Source: Streptomyces olivaceoviridis (GTDB lineage Bacteria > Actinomycetota > Actinomycetes > Streptomycetales > Streptomycetaceae). From it: 64,000 nt of DNA. Positions within the stretch are counted from its first letter, which is position 1. The number at the start of each line of letters is the position of its first letter. Below, one piece after another: positions 1 to 9,275 of this stretch. The notes beneath the pieces were generated by a model that saw only the letters and a list, made by a program, of their open reading frames with translations, did not search any database and was not told the origin of the DNA. The position numbers and the translations under genes are program-made. The stretch is from NCBI RefSeq assembly GCF_014650115.1, contig NZ_BMUI01000009.1, forward strand, positions 186,001 through 250,000. Reading direction: 5' to 3'.

Positions 1-921
1 CCGACGGGCGCCGGGGTCGGGCGCGTGCGGTCGTACGAGGCGGGCTTCGAGAGTTACGTCGCCCACCTGCTCGCGGTGCTGCCCAACCGGCTCGACGGGC
101 TGAAGATCGTCCTGGACGAAGCGCACGGCGCGGCCTCGGGGGTCTCGCCGGAGGCGTTCGCCCGGGCCGGTGCCCAGGTCGTCACGATCGGCGCCGAGCC
201 GGACGGCCTCAACATCAACGACGGCTGCGGCTCGACCCACCTGGACAAGCTCAAGGCCGCGGTCGTCGAGCACGGCGCGGACCTCGGCATCGCGCACGAC
301 GGCGACGCCGACCGCTGCCTGGCCGTGGACCACACCGGTGAGGAGGTCGACGGCGACCAGATCCTCGCCGTGCTCGCGCTGGCGATGCGGGAGCGTTCCG
401 CACTGCGCTCCGACACCGTCGTCGCGACCGTGATGTCCAACCTCGGCTTCAAGCTGGCCATGGAGCGCGCGGGCATCCGGCTCGTGCAGACGGCCGTGGG
501 CGACCGGTATGTGCTGGAGGAGATGAAGGAGCACGGATACGCCCTCGGCGGCGAGCAGTCCGGGCACGTCATCATCCTCGACCACGCGACCACCGGCGAC
601 GGCACGCTGACCGGGCTGCTGCTGGCGGCCCGGGTCGCGGAGACCGGCCGTACGCTGCGGGAGCTGGCCTCCGTCATGGAGCGGCTGCCGCAGGTGCTGA
701 TCAACGTGCCCGACGTGGACAAGTCGCGGGTGCGTACGTCGGCCGACCTCGCCGCCGCCGTGTCCGAGGCCGAGCGGGAACTCGGCGAGACCGGGCGGGT
801 GTTGCTGCGTCCTTCCGGTACCGAGCCGCTGGTGCGGGTGATGGTCGAGGCCGCCGACATCGAGCAGGCCCGCTCTGTCGCCGGGCGGCTCGCCGACGCC
901 GTGAAGTCGGCCCTCGGATAG
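1..921 (+). CDS. glmM: Phosphoglucosamine mutase, 3' part
   Basis: Only the C-terminal 306 codons are in the window; the reading frame is open from base 1. GlmM converts glucosamine-6-phosphate to glucosamine-1-phosphate on the cytosolic route to UDP-GlcNAc and peptidoglycan. Visible family signatures are the metal-binding loop HDGDADRC (about bases 295-318) and the phosphate-binding loop RPSGTEPLVRVM near the C-terminus. glmS, which makes its substrate, lies 2.2 kb downstream, so the two steps are neighbours although separated by two genes on the other strand. The active-site serine region is outside the window. Confidence 0.95.
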   Translation, partial: PTGAGVGRVRSYEAGFESYVAHLLAVLPNRLDGLKIVLDEAHGAASGVSPEAFARAGAQVVTIGAEPDGLNINDGCGSTHLDKLKAAVVEHGADLGIAHDGDADRCLAVDHTGEEVDGDQILAVLALAMRERSALRSDTVVATVMSNLGFKLAMERAGIRLVQTAVGDRYVLEEMKEHGYALGGEQSGHVIILDHATTGDGTLTGLLLAARVAETGRTLRELASVMERLPQVLINVPDVDKSRVRTSADLAAAVSEAERELGETGRVLLRPSGTEPLVRVMVEAADIEQARSVAGRLADAVKSALG

Positions 922-937
922 TTCCGGGTCCGGGTCC

Positions 938-1005
938 GGGGCGCGGGGACCTGTGCGGGCGCGGGCCGCGGCCCCGCCGTGGCCGATCGCGCGGTCCCGC
1001 GCCCC
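938..1005. terminator. Hairpin between convergent glmM and DUF389 gene
   Basis: A GC-rich 14-nt arm (938-951, core GGGGCGCGGGGACC) can pair with 993-1005 with one bulged G. It lies between two convergent genes and has no T-run, so a bidirectional terminator is likely but not proven. The core GGGGCGCGGGGA recurs at about 7874, 7992 and 50089 in this window. Confidence 0.45.
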
Positions 1006-1024
1006 TGGGCCGGCTGCGTCGCCC

Positions 1025-1969
1025 TCAGCGGGGGCGCCGCCGCTGTCTCGACCAGAAGTACTTCTGCGCGAGCAGGGTGAGCGTTCCCGCCAGGATGATG
1101 CCCAGCAGGTTCAGCAGGAGCTGGGCCGTCGAGCCGCTCGTCTGGGACGTGTCGCCGTAGGCCAGAGCCACCGCCGCGTTGGCGGCGGCCGGGACCGTGG
1201 TCACCGAGATGGCGACACCCACCAGCGCGCCCGACTTGGCGGAGGTCAGGGACAGCGTGCCGGCGATGCCGGCGAGGACCGCCACGATGAGCGAGAAGGC
1301 GTCCGGGGCGTACACGAAGGCCGTGTTGGGGCGCTCGCCCTCCAGGTCGGACCGGTGGAAGAGCCCGATGGCGTCCATGAACAGGGTGAAGCCGACCGTC
1401 ACCGCCATCGCCAGCGCGAAGCCCACCAGCAGCGCGGTCAGCGAGCGCCGTGCCAGGCGCGGACGGCGTCGCACGAGGGCCGTGCAGATACCGGCCAGCG
1501 GGCCGAACTCCGGCCCCACCGCCATCGCGCCCACGATCAGGATCGCGTTGTCCAGCACGACACCGCAGGCCGCGATCATCGTGGCCAGGGTGATGAAGGC
1601 CGCGTAGGTGACCGACAGCGTCGACTCCTCGTGGGTGGCCTCGGTCAGGCCCTCCCACAGCACCGCGTCCGCTCCCTCTCCCGGCGCCTCCTCCTCGGCC
1701 TCCTCGGCCCGCCGGGACAGGGAGAGGTCGATGGTCTCCACGGCGATCGAGCCGGTGTCGTCCAGGCCGAGACGCCGTAGCCCGGCGATGAGTTCGTCGC
1801 CCGCCTCGCGGGCCACGTCGCACAGCACGACATCGCCGGCGGGGTCGCGGGCGGCTCCGGGCAGGACCACGAGGTGGGTGGTGCCGACCGTCGTCTCGAT
1901 CAGGCGGACCACCTCGTCGGTCCGTTCCGCGGGGGTGATCAGGCGCAGATGCAGCATGCGCCCATCCAA
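1025..1969 (-). CDS. DUF389 family integral membrane protein
   Basis: 314 aa. The N-terminal 115 residues form a soluble ferredoxin-like domain followed by an acidic Glu-rich linker. The C-terminal part has about six hydrophobic segments, including the family-typical stretch with AAFITLATMIAACGVVLDNA and VGAMAVGPEFGPLAG. This matches the DUF389 (TIGR00341-like) membrane family, whose biochemical role is unknown to me. The gene ends 9 bp after the stop of coaA on the same strand, so it is probably cotranscribed downstream of coaA. It converges on glmM. Confidence 0.85.
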   Translation of the reverse strand: MDGRMLHLRLITPAERTDEVVRLIETTVGTTHLVVLPGAARDPAGDVVLCDVAREAGDELIAGLRRLGLDDTGSIAVETIDLSLSRRAEEAEEEAPGEGADAVLWEGLTEATHEESTLSVTYAAFITLATMIAACGVVLDNAILIVGAMAVGPEFGPLAGICTALVRRRPRLARRSLTALLVGFALAMAVTVGFTLFMDAIGLFHRSDLEGERPNTAFVYAPDAFSLIVAVLAGIAGTLSLTSAKSGALVGVAISVTTVPAAANAAVALAYGDTSQTSGSTAQLLLNLLGIILAGTLTLLAQKYFWSRQRRRPR

Positions 1970-1978
1970 CAGGTACCG

Positions 1979-2968
1979 CTACAGCTTGCGGAGCCTGAGG
2001 CGCTGGACCGTGTGGTCCTGGCCCTTGCGGAGGATGAGGGTGGCCCGGCCGCGGGTGGGGGCGATGTTCTCGACCAGGTTGGGCTTGTTGATGGTCCGCC
2101 AGAGCGTGCGGGCGTAGTCCAGGGCCTCCTCCTCGGAGACCTGGGTGTACTTGCGGAAGTACGAGTTCGGGTTCTGGAACGCCGTCTGGCGCAGCTTCTT
2201 GAAGCGGTTGAGGTACCAGCTCTCGATGTCGTCGGTGCTCGCGTCGACGTACACACTGAAGTCGAAGTAGTCGGCGAGACCGACCCGGGTGCGGCCGTCC
2301 TTGCCGGGCAGGGCGGGCTGGAGGACGTTCAGGCCCTCCACGATCAGGATGTCCGGGCGGCGGACGGTGAGCTTCTCGCCGGGCACGATGTCGTAGATGA
2401 GGTGCGAGTAGACCGGCGCGGACACCTCGCCCTTGCCGGCCTTGATGTCGGCGACGAAACGGGTGAGGGCCCGGCGGTCGTAGGACTCGGGGAAGCCCTT
2501 GCGCGACATCAGGCCGCGAGCCTCCAACTCCCGGGTGGGCAGCAGGAAGCCGTCCGTCGTGACCAGCTCCACGCGCGGGTGCTCGGGCCAGCGGGAGAGC
2601 AGGGCCTGGAGCAGGCGGGCGACCGTGGACTTGCCCACGGCGACCGAGCCGGCGACCCCTATGACGAACGGGGTCCCGGACTGGGAGCCCTTCTCGCCGA
2701 GGAAGGTGTTCAGCGCACCCCGGAGGCCGTCCGTGGCGCCGACATAGAGATTGAGGAGCCGGGAGAGCGGGAGGTAGATGTCCCGCACCTCGTCCAGGTC
2801 GATGACGTCGCCGAGGCCACGGAGCTTCTCCACCTCCTCGGCGGTGAGCGGCAGCGGCGTCTTGTCGCGCAGCGCGCTCCACTCGGCGCGGGTGAGGTCG
2901 ACGTAGGGAGTCGCCTCCGGCCTGTGCCGGTGGGCGCTCCGGGGCATCGAGGAGACCGGTGAGATCAC
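1979..2968 (-). CDS. coaA: Type I pantothenate kinase
   Basis: 329 aa. Catalyses ATP-dependent phosphorylation of pantothenate, the first committed step of coenzyme A synthesis in the cytosol. The P-loop GVAGSVAVGKST is at about residues 104-115, and the family sequences TTDGFLLP and IVEGLNVLQ follow. The size is normal for the PRK-like CoaA family. A GTG start at 2968 gives the full conserved N-terminus; an internal ATG at 2947 is possible. It is divergent from glmS across about 150 bp and precedes the DUF389 gene. Confidence 0.95.
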   Translation of the reverse strand: MISPVSSMPRSAHRHRPEATPYVDLTRAEWSALRDKTPLPLTAEEVEKLRGLGDVIDLDEVRDIYLPLSRLLNLYVGATDGLRGALNTFLGEKGSQSGTPFVIGVAGSVAVGKSTVARLLQALLSRWPEHPRVELVTTDGFLLPTRELEARGLMSRKGFPESYDRRALTRFVADIKAGKGEVSAPVYSHLIYDIVPGEKLTVRRPDILIVEGLNVLQPALPGKDGRTRVGLADYFDFSVYVDASTDDIESWYLNRFKKLRQTAFQNPNSYFRKYTQVSEEEALDYARTLWRTINKPNLVENIAPTRGRATLILRKGQDHTVQRLRLRKL

Positions 2969-3109
2969 AGTCCATTGTTAACGGAGTTTGAACGGCACGG
3001 CGGGTGGGGTCCGTCACGCACGTCATTCCGGCCGTCACTGGCCTTCGTACGACGGTGGGAATTTCCGATTTCGGGCAGACGGAGGCCGTTTTTGATCGTT
3101 ATCGGCCCG

Positions 3110-3115
3110 TAGGCT
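3110..3115 (+). promoter_or_regulatory. Candidate -10 box of a leaderless glmS mRNA
   Basis: TAGGCT ends 7 nt before the ATG of glmS, and no Shine-Dalgarno sequence is visible between them. This spacing puts transcription initiation at or next to the A of the ATG. A T-rich tract lies about 17 nt further upstream, but no good -35 hexamer is evident. Confidence 0.5.
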
Positions 3116-3122
3116 GCCGCTC

Positions 3123-4970
3123 ATGTGCGGAATCGTGGGATACGTAGGGTCGCAGTCGGCGCTCGATGTCGTGATGGCCGGGCTGAAGCGGCTGGAGTAC
3201 CGGGGTTACGACTCGGCGGGTGTCGCCGTACTGGCGGACGGCGGGCTGGCCGCAGCGAAGAAGGCCGGGAAACTGGTCAACCTGGAGAAGGAACTGGTCG
3301 AACGGCCGCTGCCGGCCGGGACGACCGGCATCGGCCACACGCGCTGGGCCACGCACGGCGGCCCCACGGACGCCAACGCGCACCCGCACCTGGACAACGC
3401 GGGCCGGGTCGCGGTGGTCCACAACGGCATCATCGAGAACTTCGCGGTGCTGCGCGCCGAACTGGCCGAGCGCGGCCATGAGCTGAACTCCGAGACGGAC
3501 ACGGAGGTCGTCGCCCATCTGCTGGCCGAGGAGTTCTCGGCGACCGCCGACCTCGCCGAGGCCATGCGGCTGGTGTGCCGGCGGCTGGACGGCGCGTTCA
3601 CGCTGGTCGCGGTGCACGCCGACGATCCGGACGTGGTGGTCGGCGCCCGCCGGAACTCCCCGCTGGTGGTGGGCGTTGGAGAGGGCGAGGCGTTCCTGGC
3701 CTCCGACGTGGCCGCGTTCATCGCCCACACGCGGTCGGCGGTCGAGCTGGGCCAGGACCAGGTGGTGGAACTGCGACGCGACGGCGTCACGGTCACGGGC
3801 TTCGACGGCCGCCCGGCCGAGGTCCGCTCCTACCACGTGGACTGGGACGCCTCGGCGGCCGAAAAGGGGGGGTATGACTACTTCATGCTCAAGGAGATCG
3901 CCGAACAGCCCAAGGCGGTCGCCGATACGCTGCTCGGGCGCATCGACCCGTCCGGCTCGCTGACCCTGGACGAGGTGCGGATCAGCCCCTCCGAGCTGCG
4001 CGAGATCGACAAGGTCGTCATCGTGGCGTGCGGTACGGCCTTCCACGCGGGCCTGATCGCCAAGTACGCCATCGAGCACTGGACGCGGATCCCGTGCGAG
4101 GTGGAGCTGGCCAGCGAGTTCCGCTACCGGGACCCGATCCTGGACGGGCGGTCGCTGGTGATCGCCATCTCCCAGTCCGGCGAGACCATGGACACCCTGA
4201 TGGCGCTCCGGCACGCCCGCGAGCAGGGCTCGAAGGTGCTGGCGATCTGCAACACCAACGGCTCGACGATCCCGCGCGAGTCGGACGCCGTGCTGTACAC
4301 GCACGCGGGCCCCGAGGTCGCCGTCGCCTCCACCAAGGCGTTCCTGACCCAGCTGGTCGCCTGCTACCTGGTCGCGCTGTACCTGGGCCAGGTGCGGGGC
4401 ACCAAGTGGGGCGACGAGATCCAGGCGGTGATCAAGGACCTGTCCCGCATCTCGGAGGAGGTCGAGCGGGTCCTGGAGACCATGGAGCCGGTGCGGGCGC
4501 TGGCGCGGACGCTGGCCGACAAGGACACGGTGCTGTTCCTCGGCCGGCACGTGGGCTACCCGGTGGCCCTCGAAGGCGCGCTCAAGCTCAAGGAACTGGC
4601 CTACATGCACGCCGAGGGCTTCGCGGCCGGCGAGCTCAAGCACGGCCCGATCGCGCTGATCGAGGAGGACGTGCCGGTGGTCGTCGTCGTCCCGTCCCCG
4701 CGCGGCCGGTCGGTCCTGCACGACAAGATCGTCTCCAACATCCAGGAGATCAGGGCGCGGGGTGCCCGGACGATCGTGATCGCGGAGGAGGGCGACGAGG
4801 CGGTCGTCCCGTACGCCGACCACCTGATCAGCATCCCGGCCACGCCCACCCTGCTCCAGCCGCTGGTGGCCACGGTCCCGCTCCAGGTCTTCGCCTGCGA
4901 GCTGGCCACGGCCCGGGGCAACGAGGTGGACCAGCCCCGCAACCTGGCCAAGTCGGTCACGGTGGAGTGA
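3123..4970 (+). CDS. glmS: Glutamine-fructose-6-phosphate aminotransferase (isomerizing)
   Basis: 615 aa, full length. Transfers the amide of glutamine to fructose-6-phosphate to give glucosamine-6-phosphate, the entry step to UDP-GlcNAc. The class II glutaminase nucleophile is Cys2 in MCGIVGYVG. The first SIS domain carries the sugar-phosphate motif ISQSGETMDTLMAL, and the C-terminus ends in the conserved KSVTVE. The start is fixed because the N-terminal Cys must follow the initiator Met. No ribosome-binding site is seen and a -10-like box sits 7 nt upstream, so the mRNA may be leaderless. The gene converges on a short-chain dehydrogenase gene. Confidence 0.97.
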   Translation: MCGIVGYVGSQSALDVVMAGLKRLEYRGYDSAGVAVLADGGLAAAKKAGKLVNLEKELVERPLPAGTTGIGHTRWATHGGPTDANAHPHLDNAGRVAVVHNGIIENFAVLRAELAERGHELNSETDTEVVAHLLAEEFSATADLAEAMRLVCRRLDGAFTLVAVHADDPDVVVGARRNSPLVVGVGEGEAFLASDVAAFIAHTRSAVELGQDQVVELRRDGVTVTGFDGRPAEVRSYHVDWDASAAEKGGYDYFMLKEIAEQPKAVADTLLGRIDPSGSLTLDEVRISPSELREIDKVVIVACGTAFHAGLIAKYAIEHWTRIPCEVELASEFRYRDPILDGRSLVIAISQSGETMDTLMALRHAREQGSKVLAICNTNGSTIPRESDAVLYTHAGPEVAVASTKAFLTQLVACYLVALYLGQVRGTKWGDEIQAVIKDLSRISEEVERVLETMEPVRALARTLADKDTVLFLGRHVGYPVALEGALKLKELAYMHAEGFAAGELKHGPIALIEEDVPVVVVVPSPRGRSVLHDKIVSNIQEIRARGARTIVIAEEGDEAVVPYADHLISIPATPTLLQPLVATVPLQVFACELATARGNEVDQPRNLAKSVTVE

Positions 4971-5000
4971 GGGGACGGGGCCCCGTCGGGCGAGGTTTCG

Positions 5001-5783
5001 TCAGTGGACGGAGAAGCCGCCGTCCACGTGGATCGACTGGCCCGTGATGTAGGCGGAGGCGCGGCCGGCCAGGAACACGGCCGCGCCCGCGAAGTCCTCG
5101 GCGAGGCCGTTGCGGCCGACCATCGTGCGCGCGGCCAGCGCCGCCACCTTCTCGGGGTCGGACTGAAGCCGCCTGTTGAGCGGGGTCAGCACGAAGCCGG
5201 GCACCAGGGTGTTGCAGGTGACGCCGTGCGGCGACCAGGCCTCGGCCTGGGAGCGCGCCAGGGACTCCAGGCCGCCCTTGGAGACGCCGTAGGCACCGCT
5301 CTGCACGAAGGCGCGGTGCGCCTGCTGGGAGGTGACGTGGATGATCCGCCCGAAGCCCCGCTCGGCCATGCCGGGGCCGAACCGCTGCCCGAGCAGGAAC
5401 GGGGCCTCCAGGTTCACCGCCATGGTGGTGTCCCAGACGTCCTCGCCCAGCTCGCCCATCGGCGGGCGGAGGTTGACCCCCGCGGAGTTGACGAGGATGT
5501 CGGGCTCACCGAAGACGGCCGCGGCCTCATCGGCCGCCGCGCGCACCCCGTCGCGGGTGCCCAGGTCACCGCCGACCCAGGCGGCCCGGCAGCCGTCCGC
5601 CGTCAACTCGTCCGCCGTGGCGGACAGTTCCGTCTTCCGCCGCGCCACGATCACCACGCTCGCCCCGGCCCGGGCCAGCGCCCCGGCGATGGCCCGTCCG
5701 ATACCGGAACTGCCTCCGGTCACCACGGCGACACGGCCGTCCAGGGAGAAGAGGCCGGAGAGGTAGGCATGCGAGGACGTCAT
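5001..5783 (-). CDS. SDR family oxidoreductase
   Basis: 260 aa. A classical short-chain dehydrogenase/reductase with the NAD(P)-binding TGGSSGIG at residues 22-29, NSAG, a catalytic Ser in HVTSQQ and the active-site YGVSK. The C-terminus SIHVDGGFSVH is typical of the fabG/gluconate-5-dehydrogenase-like group. The substrate cannot be assigned. The ATG at 5783 was chosen because the family N-terminus begins shortly after it; the frame stays open upstream without a credible start. It is divergent from acpS. Confidence 0.85.
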   Translation of the reverse strand: MTSSHAYLSGLFSLDGRVAVVTGGSSGIGRAIAGALARAGASVVIVARRKTELSATADELTADGCRAAWVGGDLGTRDGVRAAADEAAAVFGEPDILVNSAGVNLRPPMGELGEDVWDTTMAVNLEAPFLLGQRFGPGMAERGFGRIIHVTSQQAHRAFVQSGAYGVSKGGLESLARSQAEAWSPHGVTCNTLVPGFVLTPLNRRLQSDPEKVAALAARTMVGRNGLAEDFAGAAVFLAGRASAYITGQSIHVDGGFSVH

Positions 5784-5882
5784 GCCGGAAGCGTAGAGCG
5801 CGGGTTCCGGCGGTCGTGCGGCGCCCGGCGTCCGACGTGGTGTCGCGGTGCCGCCCGTCACCGGGGTCGTAGGGTGCTCGGC

Positions 5883-6254
5883 ATGAGCATCATCGGGGTG
5901 GGCATCGACGTCGCCGAGATCGACCGGTTCCGGGCGTCCCTGGAGCGGACGCCGGGCCTGGCCGACCGGTTGTTCGTGGAGCGGGAGCTGCTGCTGCCCA
6001 GCGGGGACAGACGCGGCATCGCCTCGCTCGCGGCCCGGTTCGCCGCCAAGGAGGCGCTCGCGAAGGCGCTGGGCGCGCCGCCGGGGCTTCAGTGGACCGA
6101 TGCCGAGGTGTACGTGGAGGACACCGGGCAGCCACGGCTGCGGGTGAAGGGGACCGTGGCCGCGCGGGCCGCCGAGCTGGGCGTGCGGGCCTGGCACGTG
6201 TCGCTCAGTCATGACGCGGGCGTGGCCTCGGCCGTGGTGGTCGCCGAGGGCTGA
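5883..6254 (+). CDS. acpS: Holo-[acyl-carrier-protein] synthase
   Basis: 123 aa, normal length. Transfers 4'-phosphopantetheine from CoA to the serine of acyl carrier proteins, for fatty acid and possibly type II polyketide carriers. Both signatures are present: GIDVAEIDRF near the N-terminus and FAAKEALAKALG in the centre. TAGGGT at 5870-5875 ends 7 nt before the ATG and no ribosome-binding site is visible, suggesting a leaderless transcript. The NAD(P)HX repair gene follows 52 bp downstream. Confidence 0.95.
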   Translation: MSIIGVGIDVAEIDRFRASLERTPGLADRLFVERELLLPSGDRRGIASLAARFAAKEALAKALGAPPGLQWTDAEVYVEDTGQPRLRVKGTVAARAAELGVRAWHVSLSHDAGVASAVVVAEG

Positions 6255-6306
6255 CCGGCCCCGGCCCGGGTGTGGGCGGTGGGGGTCACGGGGCAGACTC
6301 GGTGCC

Positions 6307-7746
6307 ATGCGTACTGCGTACAGCGTGGAGACGGTAAGGGCCGCCGAGCGGGCGTTGATGGCACGGCTGCCGGAGGGCGCGCTGATGCAGCGGGCCGCCG
6401 CCGGGCTGGCCGCCGCCTGCGCCGAACTGCTCGGGCGGGTGTACGGCAGCCGGGTGGTGCTGCTCGTCGGCAGCGGGGACAACGGCGGGGACGCCCTGTA
6501 CGCGGGGGCCCGGCTGGCCCGGCGCGGCGCCGGGGTGACGGCCGTCCTGCTGACGCCCGGCCGGGCCCATACCGGGGGGCTTGCGGCCTTGCGGCGGGCG
6601 GGCGGCACGGTGGCCGCCGCGGACTCGGCCGCCGCGGACGAACTGGTCCTGCGGGCCGACCTGGTGGTGGACGGGATCGTCGGGATCGGGGGCAGTGGCG
6701 GGCTGCGGCCGGACGCCGAGCGGCTCGCCGGGGTGGTGGCGCGGTCCCGGGCCGCCGTCGTGGCCGTGGACCTGCCCAGCGGTGTCGACGCGGACACCGG
6801 GGAGGTGCGGGGGGCCGCGCTCCGGGCCGACCTGACCGTCACCTTCGGCGCGTACAAGCCGGGGCTGCTGGTGGATCCGGCGCGGGAGTACGCGGGAGTG
6901 GTGCGGCTCGTCGGCATCGGTCTCGAACCGCCGCCCGCCGACGCCGTACTGGAGGCCCTGCAACACACCGACGTGGCACGGTTGTTGCCTCTGCCGACGG
7001 GGGAGAGCGACAAGTACCGGCGCGGGGTGGTCGGGATCGCCGCCGGGTCGGCCCGCTATCCCGGGGCCGCCGTGCTCGCGGTGTCGGGCGCGCTGCGGGG
7101 CGGGGCCGGGGCCGTACGGTACGTCGGGCCGGCCGGGGACGCGGTCATCGCGCGCTTCCCGGAGACCCTCGTCTCCGACGCCGGGCCCGCGAAGGCCGGG
7201 CGGGTGCAGGCCTGGGTGGTCGGGCCCGGCGCCGGCGACGACGCGGCTGCCGTCGCCGAGGTGCTGGAGGCGGACGTGCCGGTGCTGCTGGACGCGGACG
7301 GGCTGCGGCTGGCCGACCGGGACGCGGTGCGGCGGCGTACGGCGCCGACGCTGATGACCCCGCACGCGGGGGAGGCCGCCGCGTTGCTGGGGGTGCGGCG
7401 CGAGGAGGTCGAGGCGGCCCGGCTGGCCGCGGTCCGGGAGCTGGCGGCGGTGTACCGGGCGACCGTGCTGCTGAAGGGGTCGACGACACTGGTCGCCGAC
7501 TTCGCGGGCGGACCGGTGCGGGTGAACGCCACGGGGACGCCGTGGCTGGCCACGGCCGGGAGCGGGGACGTGTTGTCCGGGCTGGCGGGGTCCTTGCTGG
7601 CGGCGGGGCTGCGGGCGGCGGACGCCGGTAGCGTGGCGGCGTACCTGCACGGACTGGCGGGCCGCTTCGCCGCGCAGGGCGCGCCCACGGGAGCACATGA
7701 CGTCGCGTCACACATCCCGCGGGCATGGAGGGACGTACGGGACTGA
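6307..7746 (+). CDS. nnr: Bifunctional NAD(P)H-hydrate epimerase / dehydratase
   Basis: 479 aa. Repairs damaged NADHX/NADPHX: the N-terminal YjeF_N domain (motif SGDNGGDALYAGARLA, about residues 57-72) epimerises the R form, and the C-terminal ribokinase-like domain dehydrates the S form with ATP or ADP (motif TAGSGDVLSGLAGSLL). The fused two-domain layout is the usual bacterial Nnr. ATG at 6307 gives the standard N-terminus; a weaker -10-like CAGACT (6294-6299) lies 7 nt upstream. It lies between acpS and alr, a common actinobacterial order. Confidence 0.93.
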   Translation: MRTAYSVETVRAAERALMARLPEGALMQRAAAGLAAACAELLGRVYGSRVVLLVGSGDNGGDALYAGARLARRGAGVTAVLLTPGRAHTGGLAALRRAGGTVAAADSAAADELVLRADLVVDGIVGIGGSGGLRPDAERLAGVVARSRAAVVAVDLPSGVDADTGEVRGAALRADLTVTFGAYKPGLLVDPAREYAGVVRLVGIGLEPPPADAVLEALQHTDVARLLPLPTGESDKYRRGVVGIAAGSARYPGAAVLAVSGALRGGAGAVRYVGPAGDAVIARFPETLVSDAGPAKAGRVQAWVVGPGAGDDAAAVAEVLEADVPVLLDADGLRLADRDAVRRRTAPTLMTPHAGEAAALLGVRREEVEAARLAAVRELAAVYRATVLLKGSTTLVADFAGGPVRVNATGTPWLATAGSGDVLSGLAGSLLAAGLRAADAGSVAAYLHGLAGRFAAQGAPTGAHDVASHIPRAWRDVRD

Positions 7747-7860
7747 CCGGACCGCCGCGGTGTGACCGACGGCGGTGGTGCAACGCCCTGGGAAGCGGGG
7801 GAAGCCGGACCCGCCACCGGGCTTCGGTTGCCGCCGGGACGGCGTGGCGCGACCGACGGC

Positions 7861-8043
7861 GCCGCAACTCCCCGGGGGCGCGGGGAACTGCGCGCCCGGC
7901 CCCCGCGTACCCGCGGCCCGGTGGTGACCGAGGCTCGGTGGCGGGTTCGCCCGGGGCGGTGTGATGTGGCGGACGGTGGCGCAACTGTCCAGGGGCGCGG
8001 GGAACTGCGCGCCCGGCCCCCGCGCACCCGCGGCCCCGTGACA
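7861..8043. repeat. Two direct repeats around GGGGCGCGGGGAACTGCGC
   Basis: The 365-bp gap between nnr and alr holds no credible gene. Two nearly identical 60-65 bp copies begin at about 7861 and 7979, each centred on GGGGCGCGGGGAACTGCGC followed by a CCGGCCCCCGCG stretch. A third, degenerate copy may begin near 7757. A related core is found at 50089 after the aldehyde dehydrogenase gene. Similar elements are, from memory, scattered through Streptomyces intergenic regions. Function unknown. Confidence 0.7.
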
Positions 8044-8111
8044 GCCAGAGACGCAACGGCGGGACCCGGCCCGCGTCCCACGGAGGGCGGCTCTGAGAGA
8101 CTGGGGGTGCC

Positions 8112-9275
8112 ATGAGTGAGACACCAGCTGTGCCGACCGCCGCCCTGCGCGCCCGCGCCGAGATCGATCTGGGCGCCCTGCGCGCCAATGTGCGGGCCCT
8201 GCGCGCCCGGGCCGAGGGCGCCGCCGTGATGGCCGTCGTCAAGTCCGACGGATACGGCCACGGCGCGGTGCCGTGTGCCCGCGCCGCCCTCGCGGCGGGC
8301 GCGAGCTGGCTCGGCACGGCCACGGCCGAGGAGGCCCTCGCGCTGCGCGCGGCCGGGCTGCCCGGCCGCATCCTGTGCTGGCTGTGGGTGCCGGGCGGAC
8401 CCTGGCGGCAGGCGATCGAGGCCGACATCGACGTCTCGTTGAGCGGCACGTGGGCCCTGCGGGAGGTCGTCGAGGCCGCCCGGGCGGCGGGGCGCCCCGC
8501 GCGCGTGCAGCTCAAGGCCGACACCGGGCTCGGCCGCAACGGCTGCCAGCCGGGGGAGGACTGGGCCGAGCTGGTGGGTGCCGCCCTGCGCGCGGAGGCC
8601 GAGGGGCTGGTCCGCGTCACCGGAGTGTGGTCGCACTTCGCGTGCGCCGACGAGCCGGGGCACCCGTCCGTCACCGCCCAGCTCACCCGGTTCCGGGAGA
8701 TGCTGGCGTACGCCGAGGACCAGGGCGTACGGCCCGAGGTGCGGCACATCGCCAACTCGCCGGCCACCCTCACGCTGCCCGAGTCCCACTTCGACCTGGT
8801 CCGCACGGGCATCGCCCTGTACGGCGTGTCGCCCAGCCCGGAGCTGGGCACCCCGGCGGACTTCGGGCTGCGCCCGGTGATGACGCTCAGCGCCTCGCTG
8901 GCCCTGGTCAAGCGCACCCCGGCCGGGCACGGCGTCAGCTACGGCCATCACTACGTCACGCCCGGCGAGACCACGCTCGGCCTGGTGCCCGTCGGCTACG
9001 CGGACGGCATCCCGCGGCACGCCTCGGGCACCGGCCCGGTGCTGGTCGGCGGCAAGTGGCGGACGATCGCCGGGCGGGTCGCCATGGACCAGTTCGTGGT
9101 GGACCTGGGCGGTGACGAGCCCCCGGTGGGCAGCGAGGCCGTGCTGTTCGGGCCCGGCGACCGCGGTGAGCCCACGGCCGCGGACTGGGCGCAGGCCTGC
9201 GGCACGATCGCGTACGAGATCGTCACACGCATCGGAACGCGCGTTCCCCGCGTCTATGTCGACGCGTCCATGTGA
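8112..9275 (+). CDS. alr: Alanine racemase
   Basis: 387 aa. PLP-dependent racemisation of L- to D-alanine for peptidoglycan. The PLP lysine is K44 in AVVKSDGYGHG (most homologues have ADAYGHG), and the second catalytic Tyr lies in GVSYGHHYVT with VGYADGIPR after it. Length and fold order are normal. The ATG at 8112 starts the conserved N-terminus. The last codons and stop overlap the first unit of a 14-bp tandem repeat. An alpha/beta hydrolase and tsaE follow, as in other streptomycetes. Confidence 0.95.
   Translation: MSETPAVPTAALRARAEIDLGALRANVRALRARAEGAAVMAVVKSDGYGHGAVPCARAALAAGASWLGTATAEEALALRAAGLPGRILCWLWVPGGPWRQAIEADIDVSLSGTWALREVVEAARAAGRPARVQLKADTGLGRNGCQPGEDWAELVGAALRAEAEGLVRVTGVWSHFACADEPGHPSVTAQLTRFREMLAYAEDQGVRPEVRHIANSPATLTLPESHFDLVRTGIALYGVSPSPELGTPADFGLRPVMTLSASLALVKRTPAGHGVSYGHHYVTPGETTLGLVPVGYADGIPRHASGTGPVLVGGKWRTIAGRVAMDQFVVDLGGDEPPVGSEAVLFGPGDRGEPTAADWAQACGTIAYEIVTRIGTRVPRVYVDASM

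Noticed and set aside
54..3038. 994-codon open frame on the minus strand
   Set aside because: It is a shadow of glmM, the DUF389 gene and coaA. Its residue make-up (Arg/Pro/His-rich) is that of an antisense frame in high-GC DNA, and it overlaps three well-supported genes.
4974..4987. Perfect palindrome GACGGGGCCCCGTC between glmS and the SDR gene as terminator
   Set aside because: It leaves almost no loop and has no T-run. It could be chance in GC-rich sequence, so it was not listed as a feature.
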